Shown: positions 22,759 through 31,709, counted from the stretch's first letter. The stretch is DNA of 32,648 bases from CAZHUM01 sp046484045 (GCA_046484045.1 JAWOBZ010000028.1:1-32648); one strand, 5' to 3'. The notes: generated by a model not told the origin, from the sequence alone. A program made the numbers and translations.

Positions 22759-24510
22759 TCACATCCCCCAGAAAGGTTTTTCCTCTTTTTTAATTTCCCT
22801 GATCTCTTCAAGTATCCTGTTCTCGTCGAAGTTCAGGTCGATGTCTCTCAGTTTCCTCGCATCCCCCTCGGGTATCTCGATGTACAAGTCCTCGCCCTCA
22901 TCGATTTGTCTTCCTACGGTAACACCTGAGATCGCAACGGCTACTTCGTCACCCTGCTCTGCGAAATCTAGAGATTTATCACCGCTTCGTATGCTCTTGA
23001 TCGTACCGACGACCCTGCCGTCAGTTTTCAGAAGTTTCTGATCTGGTTCGATCTTTCCCGCCAGTACTCTAACCCCCACTATCGCGGGTTTACTAACTCT
23101 GAACGTGTGGTCTTCCAGTATCCTGAATTTTCCAGGATGAACGATCTTCTCCCTGCGCATCTCTTCCAATTCCCTTTCCTTCTTCTCCCTCCACTCGATG
23201 TATTCTTCCACAAGCTGATAAACGACTTTTTCCTGGAAGACCTCTACATCCATCTTTTTCAATTTTTCTTTTGCATCGGGACATATATCTACATTGAAAG
23301 CAAGTATGGCACGGTAGATCGGATTGCTGAGCGTGACGGCTTCGACAAGGTCCTTCTGCGAGACGTCGCCCACGGCCGCCCGGCTCAGAGGTATATCTTC
23401 TTCGTCGAGCTCATAGGCAAGTCCTTCAAGCGATCCTATGGCATCAGCTTTTATTATCAACCCTTCCTCTTCGGTTTCGATACTGGGTTGACTCTCTTTC
23501 CTCACCTGTTCGATAACGTCTTGCAGGTTCTTTTCACCCACTACTCTTATGGGGGCGCCGGCCATCACACCCTCTACATCCGGTGTGACGATCTTGATAC
23601 CCGCGGCTGCACTGACCTCTTCGATCTCGTCGAATTTCTCCCTCGGATCCCGGATCTCGTCCAGCGGTTTCGGTTTAAGCAGTGCTTTAATCCTGGTAGC
23701 CAGCGGCTCGTTTATAGTACCGATCACCACATCATCGTCCTTCCTGAAAACCCCTTCGTAAACGATAGTGTCTAAGGTCGTACCCATGCCCAGCACTTCT
23801 TTGACTTCTAGTACTGTGCCCTCTCCAGAGCCTTCCTCGACTTGAAGTTGATCTTCTAAGAATCTCTGGGCCAACCCAATCAGTGTAAGAAGCAGGTCTT
23901 CTATACCTTCACCTGTTTCAGCACTCATAGGGACTATGCCTATGTTCTTGCTGAAATCGTTGACTCTGTCGTATCTGTCAGCAGAGAAACCTCTATCGTA
24001 TAACTCTCCGATCATATCGTAAAGGGCCTCCGTCATCCTGTCCTGTGCATCCTTAGTCTGCTCCTGAAAGCTCTTGATGAACGGCATATTTTTGGAATTC
24101 CAACCCGTTATCCTATCCACTTTGTTCGCACCTATTATGAACGGTGTCTTCTCCTTTTTCAGTATCTCTATGGATTCGATGGTCTGCGGCTTAAAACCTT
24201 CTCGGATATCGACTATGAGAACCGCCAGGTCCGCCAGAGCTCCGCCTCTGGAGCGCAGGGTCATGAAAGAATGATGTCCCGGAGTATCGATGAAGAGCAG
24301 TCCGGGTAAAGTAAAACTAAGGTTGCATCCCAACTCGGAGCACGCTTCTTGGAGTACCTCTATGGGCACCTCGGTGGCACCGATATGCTGGGTGATCTTA
24401 CCCGCCTCTCTGTCGGCGACCGTAGTTCCTCCTCTAACTTTATCCAAAAAAGTGGTCTTGCCGTGGTCTACGTGACCCAGTACACTGACTATCGGTTGAC
24501 GGGTGTACAT
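22759..24510 (-). CDS. infB: Translation initiation factor aIF5B
   Basis: A protein of 583 residues, the archaeal length for this GTPase that joins ribosomal subunits. The G domain has GHVDHGKTTF (G1, about 12-21), a threonine-containing switch I region, DTPGHHSF (G3) and GANKVDR (G4). Domain II follows, then the domain III/IV region with AGIKIVTPDVEGVMAGAP and VGVRVLAGKIEPDQ. No intein interrupts the G1 or switch region, unlike some archaeal homologues. It is preceded by the acidic zinc-ribbon gene with a 45-base gap and may be co-transcribed with it. Its 3' end abuts that of the HTH-CBS gene. Confidence 0.96.
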   Translation of the reverse strand: MYTRQPIVSVLGHVDHGKTTFLDKVRGGTTVADREAGKITQHIGATEVPIEVLQEACSELGCNLSFTLPGLLFIDTPGHHSFMTLRSRGGALADLAVLIVDIREGFKPQTIESIEILKKEKTPFIIGANKVDRITGWNSKNMPFIKSFQEQTKDAQDRMTEALYDMIGELYDRGFSADRYDRVNDFSKNIGIVPMSAETGEGIEDLLLTLIGLAQRFLEDQLQVEEGSGEGTVLEVKEVLGMGTTLDTIVYEGVFRKDDDVVIGTINEPLATRIKALLKPKPLDEIRDPREKFDEIEEVSAAAGIKIVTPDVEGVMAGAPIRVVGEKNLQDVIEQVRKESQPSIETEEEGLIIKADAIGSLEGLAYELDEEDIPLSRAAVGDVSQKDLVEAVTLSNPIYRAILAFNVDICPDAKEKLKKMDVEVFQEKVVYQLVEEYIEWREKKERELEEMRREKIVHPGKFRILEDHTFRVSKPAIVGVRVLAGKIEPDQKLLKTDGRVVGTIKSIRSGDKSLDFAEQGDEVAVAISGVTVGRQIDEGEDLYIEIPEGDARKLRDIDLNFDENRILEEIREIKKEEKPFWGM

Positions 24511-24555
24511 GAAAAAGAACTAGCTAGAGACCTTATATATTTCTTTTTACTGTGG

Positions 24556-25137
24556 CTAATCTTCCTTTATCTTCCGGATATCCCGGACTATGTATCCACA
24601 GAACTCGCAGTGGGCTGACCTGTCTATCTCCACCTCTAGGGCTTTGTTGCCGCACTTGGGGCATATCTCTAGGCTGCCAGGCGAGAATTTTTTCTTCTTT
24701 TCTTCGTGTACCTCTTTTTCGCCCCATACATCGTCTTCCTCCGTAACGGCTTCTTCTTCGACGCCCTCTTCTTCAATAATTTCCTCGGCCTCTATCTCTT
24801 CTTCTTCAGGGGCTTCATCCTCTTCCACGTAGACGACCTCGACAACCTCCTCTGGTTCTTCTTCTATTTTCTCTTCTTCGGTCTCTTCAACGTACTCTAC
24901 CTGTTCTTCCGTTTCTGCCTCGATCTCCTCTTCCTGTTCTTTTCTTTCTTCTTTTTCCTTGATATTACCCATCAAAACCGTTATTATCAGTTCTCCGGTT
25001 TGTGGAGAGATATGTGTGCACATGTTGATGGGCTGCCAACCGTGTTCTATTCCTGCGTTGATGGTCTTCTCGCACTTATTATGAGCACCCTTTCCTTCGA
25101 ATCTTAAGAGTTTAACTTCACTGTAACCCTTCATCAT
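24556..25137 (-). CDS. Acidic-linker protein with C-terminal zinc ribbon
   Basis: A protein of 193 residues. The N-terminal domain (about 1-60) begins MMKGYSEVKLLRFEGKG and has HNKCEKTINAGIEHGW and CTHISPQTGELIITVLMG; I do not recognise it. Residues about 62-145 are almost entirely E/V/A, an extremely acidic low-complexity linker. The end is a zinc ribbon (CPKCGNKALEVEI...CEFCGYIVRDI). The architecture suggests a tether between two binding modules, perhaps in a ribonucleoprotein context since infB follows. That role is inference. ATG 25134 is an equally good start. Confidence 0.7.
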   Translation of the reverse strand: MMKGYSEVKLLRFEGKGAHNKCEKTINAGIEHGWQPINMCTHISPQTGELIITVLMGNIKEKEERKEQEEEIEAETEEQVEYVEETEEEKIEEEPEEVVEVVYVEEDEAPEEEEIEAEEIIEEEGVEEEAVTEEDDVWGEKEVHEEKKKKFSPGSLEICPKCGNKALEVEIDRSAHCEFCGYIVRDIRKIKED

Positions 25138-25190
25138 AAAACGTTATACACTTATAACATATAAAATTTAGTCTATATAATATTAAATTA

Positions 25191-25910
25191 CTATTTCTCT
25201 GCCGAGAACCAATGGTTCTCCGCGATCCTTTGGAAACCGAGCTTATCAGCCAGCGAAAGCGATTCTTCGTTATCCTGGAAGATATCGACCACCGGGATGA
25301 GATTCTTTTCCTTCGCCCATGAGCACATGGCTTCGGTCACCGCTTTGGCGTACCCCTTCCTTCGATGTCCTTCTTTGACGTGCAAAAAGCCCAGGCTCAC
25401 CACTTTGTCGGTGATGTAATGTGTAAGGCACCATGCCACTAGTTCCCCCTCTTGTCTTATCCCGTAAGACTGCCCCTCTCTTATCCTGCTTTTTATGTAA
25501 TCAATAGAATCACCCCGGCCAAGGCCCCAGTACTGATCGATCACTTCTGCGTCGCTTTCTTCCAATTCCACAACTTCGTACTCGGGTTCCAAGTTCTCCT
25601 CCCAGGGCCTCTTCATCATCCATGTAGGACGGTCTTCTATGTTATCCAGCACTTCTTCACAGGCTTGAAAAGACTGGTGGTCCACGGAATGAAACCGATA
25701 CTCTCCCTTCTCCAGAGTGCCTAGAAGCTCTTTCAGCGCAACTTTGTCACCTCTCATGGTGGCGGTGTGGTCCATCTTTATCAAAACGGCCTTTGGATCA
25801 TCCGGATCATCCAACAAAACCGTGTTATCTAGGTTCCTCAACCTAGCGATGGGATATGAATTCTGGATCCCGTCTTCGGAAAGGAATCTTTTTGCCGCTT
25901 CGAAGCTCAT
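25191..25910 (-). CDS. GNAT-family N-acetyltransferase (two-domain, FR47-like)
   Basis: A protein of 239 residues. The C-terminal half is a GNAT fold: YGIRQEGELVAWCLTHY, then strand VVSLGFLHVKEGHRRKGYAKAVTEAM with the R-x-x-G-x-A acetyl-CoA loop, then VVDIFQDNEESLSLADKLGFQRI. The N-terminal half (1-130) looks like the degenerate GNAT-like domain of FR47/GCN5-related two-domain proteins. The substrate is unknown. A TATA-like TTTTTTTATG on the minus strand (about 25935-25944) suggests a leaderless start at ATG 25910, so the structured RNA upstream is not part of this message. Confidence 0.82.
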   Translation of the reverse strand: MSFEAAKRFLSEDGIQNSYPIARLRNLDNTVLLDDPDDPKAVLIKMDHTATMRGDKVALKELLGTLEKGEYRFHSVDHQSFQACEEVLDNIEDRPTWMMKRPWEENLEPEYEVVELEESDAEVIDQYWGLGRGDSIDYIKSRIREGQSYGIRQEGELVAWCLTHYITDKVVSLGFLHVKEGHRRKGYAKAVTEAMCSWAKEKNLIPVVDIFQDNEESLSLADKLGFQRIAENHWFSAEK

Positions 25911-25968
25911 ATCTCAGTCGTAGATGATAACACATAAAAAAATTTTACTCGGAAAAGGAAAGTGAAGT

Positions 25969-26042
25969 GCCGGGATTATAGCTGCTGGACCATATATAGG
26001 GGTCTCCACTTATTCAATAAGGAAAGCCGCCTATATCCCGGC
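25969..26042 (-). ncRNA. Predicted structured RNA, three-way-junction fold
   Basis: A 74-nt element in the 246-base gap between the GNAT and AAA-TPR genes. Outer stem P1 pairs GCCGGGA (25969-25975) with TCCCGGC (26036-26042) and continues five more pairs past a single bulged T (25977). Inside are P2 (TGGACC 25986-25991 with GGTCTCCA 26001-26008, two-base bulge) and P3 (CTTA and TAAG, 26009-26021). The P2 loop ATATAGG (25994-26000) is perfectly complementary to CCTATAT (26030-26036) in P1, an alternative pairing. On the minus strand a TATA box (complement of 26064-26073) lies 26 bases before 26042, and T-rich sequence follows at about 25938-25960. Strand is inferred from that promoter. Confidence 0.55.
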
Positions 26043-26063
26043 AGGTGAAAGTATAGGATATAG

Positions 26064-26073
26064 ATTTATAAGT
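26064..26073 (-). promoter_or_regulatory. TATA box placed to start transcription at the structured RNA
   Basis: ATTTATAAGT on the plus strand reads ACTTATAAAT on the minus strand and is centred about 26 bases from 26042, the first base of the structured RNA. Being nearly symmetric, it could also work rightward toward the AAA-TPR gene. Confidence 0.45.
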
Positions 26074-26156
26074 GTTATCCGATAATCATATATAATCGAG
26101 ATTCAAAAATCTTAAACACATCCATAACCTATAGTGGTATAGATAGGGTAATCTAA

Positions 26157-29100
26157 ATGGGCAAAGACATCTTCGAACCGGAGTTGGTCGGAAGAAAGGA
26201 GGAAATCCAGGATTTAAGATCATTCTATGATAGATGCCGCGATGGAAAAGGATCGACTGTTTTCATATCCGGAGAGGCCGGCATCGGTAAAACTAGGCTC
26301 GTGGAAGAACTCATGAGCTACGCAGAGGATTCTGCAAAGGTGATCCAGGGGTGGTGTCTAACGGACAGTTTGGACCCACTGATGCCCGTCAAAGAAGCCC
26401 TTCGTGACGCTGACTTATCCTATCTCATCTCCGAAAGTCCCCCGCCCAAAGTGATATCGATTTTTCTCATAGACGAGAACGGCCTGCTGATAACCAGAGC
26501 ACAGAGAGGAGAAAGTGAACTGGACCCAGATATATTCGCATCCATGCTGAGCGCGGTAGAAAATTTCATCGCGGATTCACTTTCCATGATGGACGAAGAA
26601 AGGGGTCAGATAAATTCAATCGAATACGGCGATTACGAGATAGTCATACAATCAGAAAAAGAGCTTCACCTTACAGCTATAATAAAGGGAGATGGAAGCG
26701 AGTTTTTATTGGACGACATGAGAAAAAAGCTCGTCGAGATCAACCAAGAATTCGGTTCATGGACAGGAGATATGGAAGAGTCTAGAAGATTGAAACCCTT
26801 TGTGGATTGGTTCATAGAATCCGGGAAGTACGAAGGAGAGTATCTGGTGGACGACCCGAAGTTGAGGAAAGAGAACCTTCTAGAAAGTTTATTGATAGGT
26901 CTAAAGCGTTTATCTACAGAAAAACCTTTGATACTGTTCATAGACGACCTCCAGTGGTCGGACCCGTCTACGCTCAACCTGCTGCACTACCTATCCAGGA
27001 ACACCAAGGAAGATCGGATCATGATGCTCGGTACATACCGGCCTGAGGATATCATAGACGGTCTCGATGGACAAGTCCACCCTCTGAGTAAGACCATGCA
27101 GATAATGAACAGAGAGGGCTTGTATCACGAGATTCAGTTGGACAGACTGACTGAAGAAGACGTTGACGAATTCATGGAAAAGACACTCGGTGCGTTGGAT
27201 ATACCAGAAAGATTACTCGCTCGAATCTACAGGGAGAGCGAGGGTAACCCTTTCTTTTTATTGGAACTTATCCAGGTGCTTGTCGGTGAAGAACATCTGA
27301 TCGAAGAGGACGGTATGTGGAGAACCGGTGAGCATATCGACGACGTGCACATCCCCTCTAAAGTTTACGACGTCGTGACCAGGAGGCTCGAGAGGCTCCT
27401 TGATGAGCAGAGGGAAGTCTTGGAATGTGCAAGCGTGGTAGGCGAGGAATTCGAGAGCAAAGTGCTGGCGTCGGTTACCCAGGAGAACAGGATCAAACTC
27501 CTGAAGAACCTGAACGCCATCGAGAGAATACACAAGCTGATCCACTCCCTGGGAAAAAAATACAAGTTCGATCATTCAAAGATAAGGGAGATCCTTTACA
27601 CAGGCTTAAATCAAGAATTGAGGGAAGAATATCACCGGATAATAGCGGAGAGCTACGAAGCGATTTACGATGATCCGGAAAATGCGCTTGAACAGATCGG
27701 ACATCACTACCACATGGCCAAGGACCCAAGAGGCATAGAGTATCTAACCCGATTGGGTGATAAGGCCAGGGAAGGATATTCAAACGAAGAAGCGGTCGAT
27801 TACTATCAAAGCGCTTTGTCCTTAATGGATGATGAGGAAGGAGAGGAATACAAGGGCTTGAATGTCCATCTAGGTGACCTATACAACATACTGGGTGAAT
27901 ACGACAAGGCTCTGAAGAACTACGAAGACGTGCTGGCGGTGGAAGAACGAGAGTATGTCCAAGCGGATATGATCAATAAAATATCCATGGTGTATCTGAA
28001 CAAAGGTGATTTTGACGGAGCTAGAGTGGTGGCGGATCGAGGCTTGAGATTGGTGGAAGATGAAAGCGTCGAAAGGGGAAGACTGCTCAGCACCAAGGCA
28101 GAATCGTACAACAGCCAGGGAGATTATGATGAAGCGAGAGAGCTTCTGCTCGAGCATAAGTCCATAGTAGATAATCTCGATGTCAAGGAAGATAAAGCGG
28201 AAGTGCTTAAAAACCTGGGCATCTCGGCCTTCAGGCAGAGTGACTATAACGGGGCTATAGAGTACTTGGAAAAGGCTGTAAAGATATCCCAGGAACTAGA
28301 TGATATCAAGATGGTGGCAGATGGATATCAGAACCTGGGTTTGGTCTATGGGAATATGGAAGAGATAGACAGGGCACTAGACAACTACGAGATCGCGCTG
28401 GATAACTACCAAAAGATCGGAGATATAAGGGGTGTAGCCTACGTCTACAAAAGCATGGGGGTCGCCCATCGGATCAGGGGCGATTACGATAGAGCACTCG
28501 AGTATCAATGTAAAAGCAAAGATATAGCCAAAAGGATAGGTGACATCAAGGGCTTGTCGTCTACATATCAGAATATCGGGATACTCTACTACGATAAAGG
28601 GAAGTTGGAAAAAACCCTTGTGTACTTCGAAAAGGCCTCTAAATTGATGGAATACATCGGAGATAAGCAGGGGGTGGCGTGGTCTTACAACAACATGGGT
28701 GTACTTTACAATATCCTGGGCGATCTGGATAGATCATTGGAGAGCCACGAGAAGAGCTTGGAATTGAAAAGTTCGATGGGCGATACGTTCGGTGAAACCA
28801 GCTCACTTTACAATCTGGGCACCCTTTATTACGACATGGGAGATTACGATAAATCGGAAGAATACCATAGGAAAAGCTTGGGATTATGTGAAGAACTGGA
28901 TGAGAAAGTACTGACGGTGGAAAACAACTGCTTCCTAAGCAAGATATGCATGGAAAGGGGAGAGAAGGAAAAAGCTTTAGAACTGGCTGAAAAAGCGCTC
29001 AAGATGACTCGGGAGACCGGAGTCAAACAGGTAGAGGGTATATCCCTGTTAACGTATGGGCAAGCACTGATGATGGACGGGGAGTTAGATGAGGCTGAAG

Positions 29101-29312
29101 AGATCTTCCAAGAAGCCGAAGAATTATTTGAATCATCTGGAGATAAGAAGGGAATGGCAGAGCTGTATTATCACGAAGGACTGCTTCAAATCGAAAGAGG
29201 AGAAGAAAGGAAAGCTTTAGAACTGTTGAAAAAATCCCAAAAGATGTTCAAAGAAGCCAGCATGAAACTTTGGCAGGAAAGGGTCAAGAGAGATTTGAAA
29301 GAGCTCGAATAA
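26157..29312 (+). CDS. AAA ATPase-TPR protein with a domain inserted between Walker A and B
   Basis: A protein of 1051 residues. The AAA_16-type NTPase starts at LVGRKEE (about 10-16), with Walker A GEAGIGKTR (39-47), Walker B LILFIDDLQWSD (258-269) and sensor-like LGTYRPED (291-298). Residues about 98-205 are an extra alpha/beta domain (VISIFLIDENGLLITRA, then IEYGDYEIVIQSEKELHL, ending EFGSWTGD), resembling profilin/roadblock-type sensory folds. From about 540 to the end are some twelve TPRs (for example YQNLGLVYGNMEEIDRALDNY). The plan recalls MalT/LAL-type STAND regulators, but no DNA-binding domain is evident. Likely a signal-responsive scaffold. A TATA-like CCTATAG (about 26128-26134) suggests a leaderless start. 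Confidence 0.85.
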   Translation: MGKDIFEPELVGRKEEIQDLRSFYDRCRDGKGSTVFISGEAGIGKTRLVEELMSYAEDSAKVIQGWCLTDSLDPLMPVKEALRDADLSYLISESPPPKVISIFLIDENGLLITRAQRGESELDPDIFASMLSAVENFIADSLSMMDEERGQINSIEYGDYEIVIQSEKELHLTAIIKGDGSEFLLDDMRKKLVEINQEFGSWTGDMEESRRLKPFVDWFIESGKYEGEYLVDDPKLRKENLLESLLIGLKRLSTEKPLILFIDDLQWSDPSTLNLLHYLSRNTKEDRIMMLGTYRPEDIIDGLDGQVHPLSKTMQIMNREGLYHEIQLDRLTEEDVDEFMEKTLGALDIPERLLARIYRESEGNPFFLLELIQVLVGEEHLIEEDGMWRTGEHIDDVHIPSKVYDVVTRRLERLLDEQREVLECASVVGEEFESKVLASVTQENRIKLLKNLNAIERIHKLIHSLGKKYKFDHSKIREILYTGLNQELREEYHRIIAESYEAIYDDPENALEQIGHHYHMAKDPRGIEYLTRLGDKAREGYSNEEAVDYYQSALSLMDDEEGEEYKGLNVHLGDLYNILGEYDKALKNYEDVLAVEEREYVQADMINKISMVYLNKGDFDGARVVADRGLRLVEDESVERGRLLSTKAESYNSQGDYDEARELLLEHKSIVDNLDVKEDKAEVLKNLGISAFRQSDYNGAIEYLEKAVKISQELDDIKMVADGYQNLGLVYGNMEEIDRALDNYEIALDNYQKIGDIRGVAYVYKSMGVAHRIRGDYDRALEYQCKSKDIAKRIGDIKGLSSTYQNIGILYYDKGKLEKTLVYFEKASKLMEYIGDKQGVAWSYNNMGVLYNILGDLDRSLESHEKSLELKSSMGDTFGETSSLYNLGTLYYDMGDYDKSEEYHRKSLGLCEELDEKVLTVENNCFLSKICMERGEKEKALELAEKALKMTRETGVKQVEGISLLTYGQALMMDGELDEAEEIFQEAEELFESSGDKKGMAELYYHEGLLQIERGEERKALELLKKSQKMFKEASMKLWQERVKRDLKELE

Positions 29313-29357
29313 ATTACAATCCAAAACCATAATATACCTTGACGTTGATAAATAGAC

Positions 29358-29786
29358 ATGGCGGTAGAGTTCGTAGATGTAAATTTCATAATAAATGTCA
29401 TAATCGTCGTGGCTCTCGGCAGTCTGATCGGTCTTGAGAGGGAACACCGTGAGGACAAAACCATGGTGATAGCAGGAGTTAGGACTTTCCCTCTGACGTC
29501 ACTATCCGGCCTGATCTTCTCTTTTTTATCAGCTAACGTCGGTCTGGCCCTCATAGAAGTGGGAGTGATAATCTTCGGGGGTTTTGCCCTGATACTGGCT
29601 TTCCTGAAATACGAGGTGCACACCATCGGTATCACCACACCAGTGGCGCTTTTCATCACGTTCTTGATCGGTATAATGGTAGAGCAGGGTTTCATCTTTG
29701 AAGCAGCCTTTGTAGCTATCCTCATAACCGTTCTACTACTGACAAAGAAGAGATTACACAACATAGCCAGAAAGCTGGGCGAGTGA
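29358..29786 (+). CDS. MgtC/SapB-family membrane protein
   Basis: A protein of 142 residues with about four membrane helices. The MgtC signature is visible: ALGSLIGLEREHRED (about 20-34), VAGVRTFPLTSLSG-like sequence (IAGVRTFPLTSLSGL), and a later HTIGITTPVALFITFLIG helix. Bacterial MgtC modulates P-type ATPase or F-ATPase activity and magnesium or phosphate homeostasis. This protein corresponds to the N-terminal half of longer archaeal COG3174 proteins (MgtC plus DUF4010) and ends after a basic stretch (TKKRLHNIARK). It follows the AAA-TPR gene by 45 bases and may share its transcript. Confidence 0.85.
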   Translation: MAVEFVDVNFIINVIIVVALGSLIGLEREHREDKTMVIAGVRTFPLTSLSGLIFSFLSANVGLALIEVGVIIFGGFALILAFLKYEVHTIGITTPVALFITFLIGIMVEQGFIFEAAFVAILITVLLLTKKRLHNIARKLGE

Positions 29787-29824
29787 GGGCGAATTTCTAA
29801 ATACTACCTTAGGATGAATGGATC

Positions 29825-31069
29825 ATGGACTTACTCTTCAAGGCCGAAGAAGCGGTTAAAAAAGACCTGTGCGATCACTGTCTGGGTAGGCTGTTCGCTC
29901 TTCTAGGACACGGTCTCACAAACAAGGAAAGGGGAAAGGCCTTGAGAGTATATCTCGCCATGGCTTCGTCGACGGCGGATGACAAGATAGAAGTTACTCG
30001 AGAGCCTGAAGAATGCGCTGTTTGCCACAACCTTTTCGACGAGCTGGACAAGTTCGCCTCCTTGATAGCCCAGGAGTTCGAACCCTATGATTACGATACC
30101 TTTTTGGTAGGAACAAGGATAGATCCAGAGATAATCGAAAACGAGGAGAAACTCTGGACGGAGCTGGATATCACAACATCTGCGCCCATAAAGTCGGAGT
30201 TGAACAGGGAGATCGGAAAGAGGGTTTACGACAAGGTCGATGCAGAGGTGGACTTGGAGGTGCCGGATATCAAAGGTATCATAGATACCAGGTTCGACAC
30301 GGTAGAGGTGGAAATATCTCCTTTATTCGTTTATGGTAGATACATGAAGCTGTCTAGAGAGATACCCCAGACACAATGGAATTGCAAGGACTGCTGGGGT
30401 AGGGGGTGTATGAAGTGTGGATTCACCGGCAAGATGTACGAGACCAGCGTTGAGGAGATAATAGGTGAACCACTTTTGGATATGGCACTCGGCGACGATT
30501 TTACGCTACACGGCATGGGACGAGAGGACATCGACGCTAAAATGCTGGGAGACGGCAGACCCTTCATCATGGAGATCAAAAACCCGGTGAAGAGGGAGGT
30601 AGATTTCGATGGGCTGAAGGAAGAGATATCCAAAGACGGGCGTGTCGAGGTCGGTAAACTGAGGTTAACAAACAGAGACAAGGTGAAGGAGATCAAGGCC
30701 GCAGCAGCGGATAAGAGCTATCGTGCCGAGATAAGGATCGAAGGGGACATAGAAAGGGGAAAGTTTAAAAAGGGAATCGATTCTTTGAAAGGAACTGAGA
30801 TATCTCAGAGAACCCCGAGCAGAGTAAGCCACAGGCGTTCTGACAAAGTGAGAAAGCGGAAAGTCTATGACATTTCACTCGAAAGCTTCGAAGATAACAG
30901 GGCGGTAATCACACTCACGTGCCAAGCCGGTACCTACGTCAAAGAATTGATACACGGTGACCAAGGCAGAACACAGCCAAATCTGGCAGAAGAGCTCGGG
31001 ACGGAGTGCACCGTAGATGAGTTGGATGTATTGGAAGTGCACTACAAATATGAAGATGTGGTACAATGA
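29825..31069 (+). CDS. pus10: tRNA pseudouridine synthase Pus10
   Basis: A protein of 414 residues that makes pseudouridine 54 and/or 55 in archaeal tRNA. The N-terminal zinc/THUMP region has CDHCLGRLFALLGHGLTNKERG (in part) and CAVCHNLF. A second knuckle CKDCWGRGCMKCG lies in the catalytic half. GREDIDAKMLGDGRPFIMEI holds the catalytic Asp in the Pus10 context R-x-D-x-D-x-x-M. Length agrees with archaeal Pus10 (about 390-430). Its stop overlaps the rpl21e start by 4 bases (ATGA), so it heads a translation/transcription operon. Confidence 0.95.
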   Translation: MDLLFKAEEAVKKDLCDHCLGRLFALLGHGLTNKERGKALRVYLAMASSTADDKIEVTREPEECAVCHNLFDELDKFASLIAQEFEPYDYDTFLVGTRIDPEIIENEEKLWTELDITTSAPIKSELNREIGKRVYDKVDAEVDLEVPDIKGIIDTRFDTVEVEISPLFVYGRYMKLSREIPQTQWNCKDCWGRGCMKCGFTGKMYETSVEEIIGEPLLDMALGDDFTLHGMGREDIDAKMLGDGRPFIMEIKNPVKREVDFDGLKEEISKDGRVEVGKLRLTNRDKVKEIKAAAADKSYRAEIRIEGDIERGKFKKGIDSLKGTEISQRTPSRVSHRRSDKVRKRKVYDISLESFEDNRAVITLTCQAGTYVKELIHGDQGRTQPNLAEELGTECTVDELDVLEVHYKYEDVVQ

Positions 31070-31356
31070 AGAGGTCGAAAGGAATTAGGCAGGGAACAAG
31101 AAATATCCTGCGCAAAAAGCCGCGTGAAAGGGGCATGATACCCGTAAACAGGGCACTGCAGCAGTTCGAAGTAGGAGAGAAAGTGAAAATATTACTAGAA
31201 CCCAGTGTTCACAAGGGACAGCCCCACAGACGATTCCACGGAAGGACGGGAGTTGTTGCAGGAAAGCAGGGCGGATCTTTTATAGTCGACGTAAAAGACG
31301 GGGGAAAGGAGAAGAAAGTGATCGCCCGTTCAGAGCATCTCAGGAAATTGGAATAG
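31066..31356 (+). CDS. rpl21e: 50S ribosomal protein L21e
   Basis: A basic protein of 96 residues beginning MKRSKGIRQGTRNILRKKPRERG, with the L21e hallmarks IPVNRALQQFEVGEKV, HKGQPHRRFHGRTG and VVAGKQGGSFIVDV. Length matches archaeal L21e (about 95-100). It is coupled to pus10 by a 4-base overlap and followed after 10 bases by rpoF, the archaeal order. Confidence 0.97.
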   Translation: MKRSKGIRQGTRNILRKKPRERGMIPVNRALQQFEVGEKVKILLEPSVHKGQPHRRFHGRTGVVAGKQGGSFIVDVKDGGKEKKVIARSEHLRKLE

Positions 31357-31366
31357 GGGGGATAAG

Positions 31367-31699
31367 ATGGGCGAAGAATCAAGATATGTCACTCTAGCTG
31401 AAGTTAAAGAACTTCTTTCTGAGGAAGCTGATGAAAGAGAACTGACCTATGAGCAGAGTCTTTCCTTGAGCCACGCTGAAAAATTCGTAGAGTTATCCAA
31501 AGAGGACACCGAGAAATTAATCAAGGAATTGAATGAAAGCTTTGATTTTATGAATGAAAAGTTGGCCTATAAAACCGCGGATATATTGCCTCTGGACGAA
31601 GATGGTGTACTAGCGGTATTCTCAAAAGACAGATACACGCCGTCAAAGGATGACTGTACGGATATAATCGATCTGATAAAGAAATACAAAGAAGAATGA
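31367..31699 (+). CDS. rpoF: DNA-directed RNA polymerase subunit F (Rpb4)
   Basis: A protein of 110 residues beginning MGEESRYVTLAEVKELL, with LTYEQSLSLSHAEKFVELS and a C-terminal HRDC-like segment (AYKTADILPLDEDGVLAVFSKDRYTPS, in part). With subunit E (Rpb7) it forms the polymerase stalk that contacts TFE and nascent RNA. A G-rich ribosome site (GGGGGGAT) precedes ATG 31367. Position between rpl21e and DUF655 is the conserved archaeal arrangement and confirms the call. Confidence 0.93.
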   Translation: MGEESRYVTLAEVKELLSEEADERELTYEQSLSLSHAEKFVELSKEDTEKLIKELNESFDFMNEKLAYKTADILPLDEDGVLAVFSKDRYTPSKDDCTDIIDLIKKYKEE

Positions 31700-31709
31700 G
31701 GTCTAGAAA

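Noticed and set aside
22759..24510. Intein within aIF5B
   Set aside because: The reading frame is the normal length and all GTPase motifs are at usual spacing.
25969..26042. Reading of the structured element as a tRNA because of its 7-bp GCCGGGA/TCCCGGC acceptor-like stem
   Set aside because: On neither strand is there a T loop (TTCGANT), a proper D arm or a 7-base anticodon loop at the right place.
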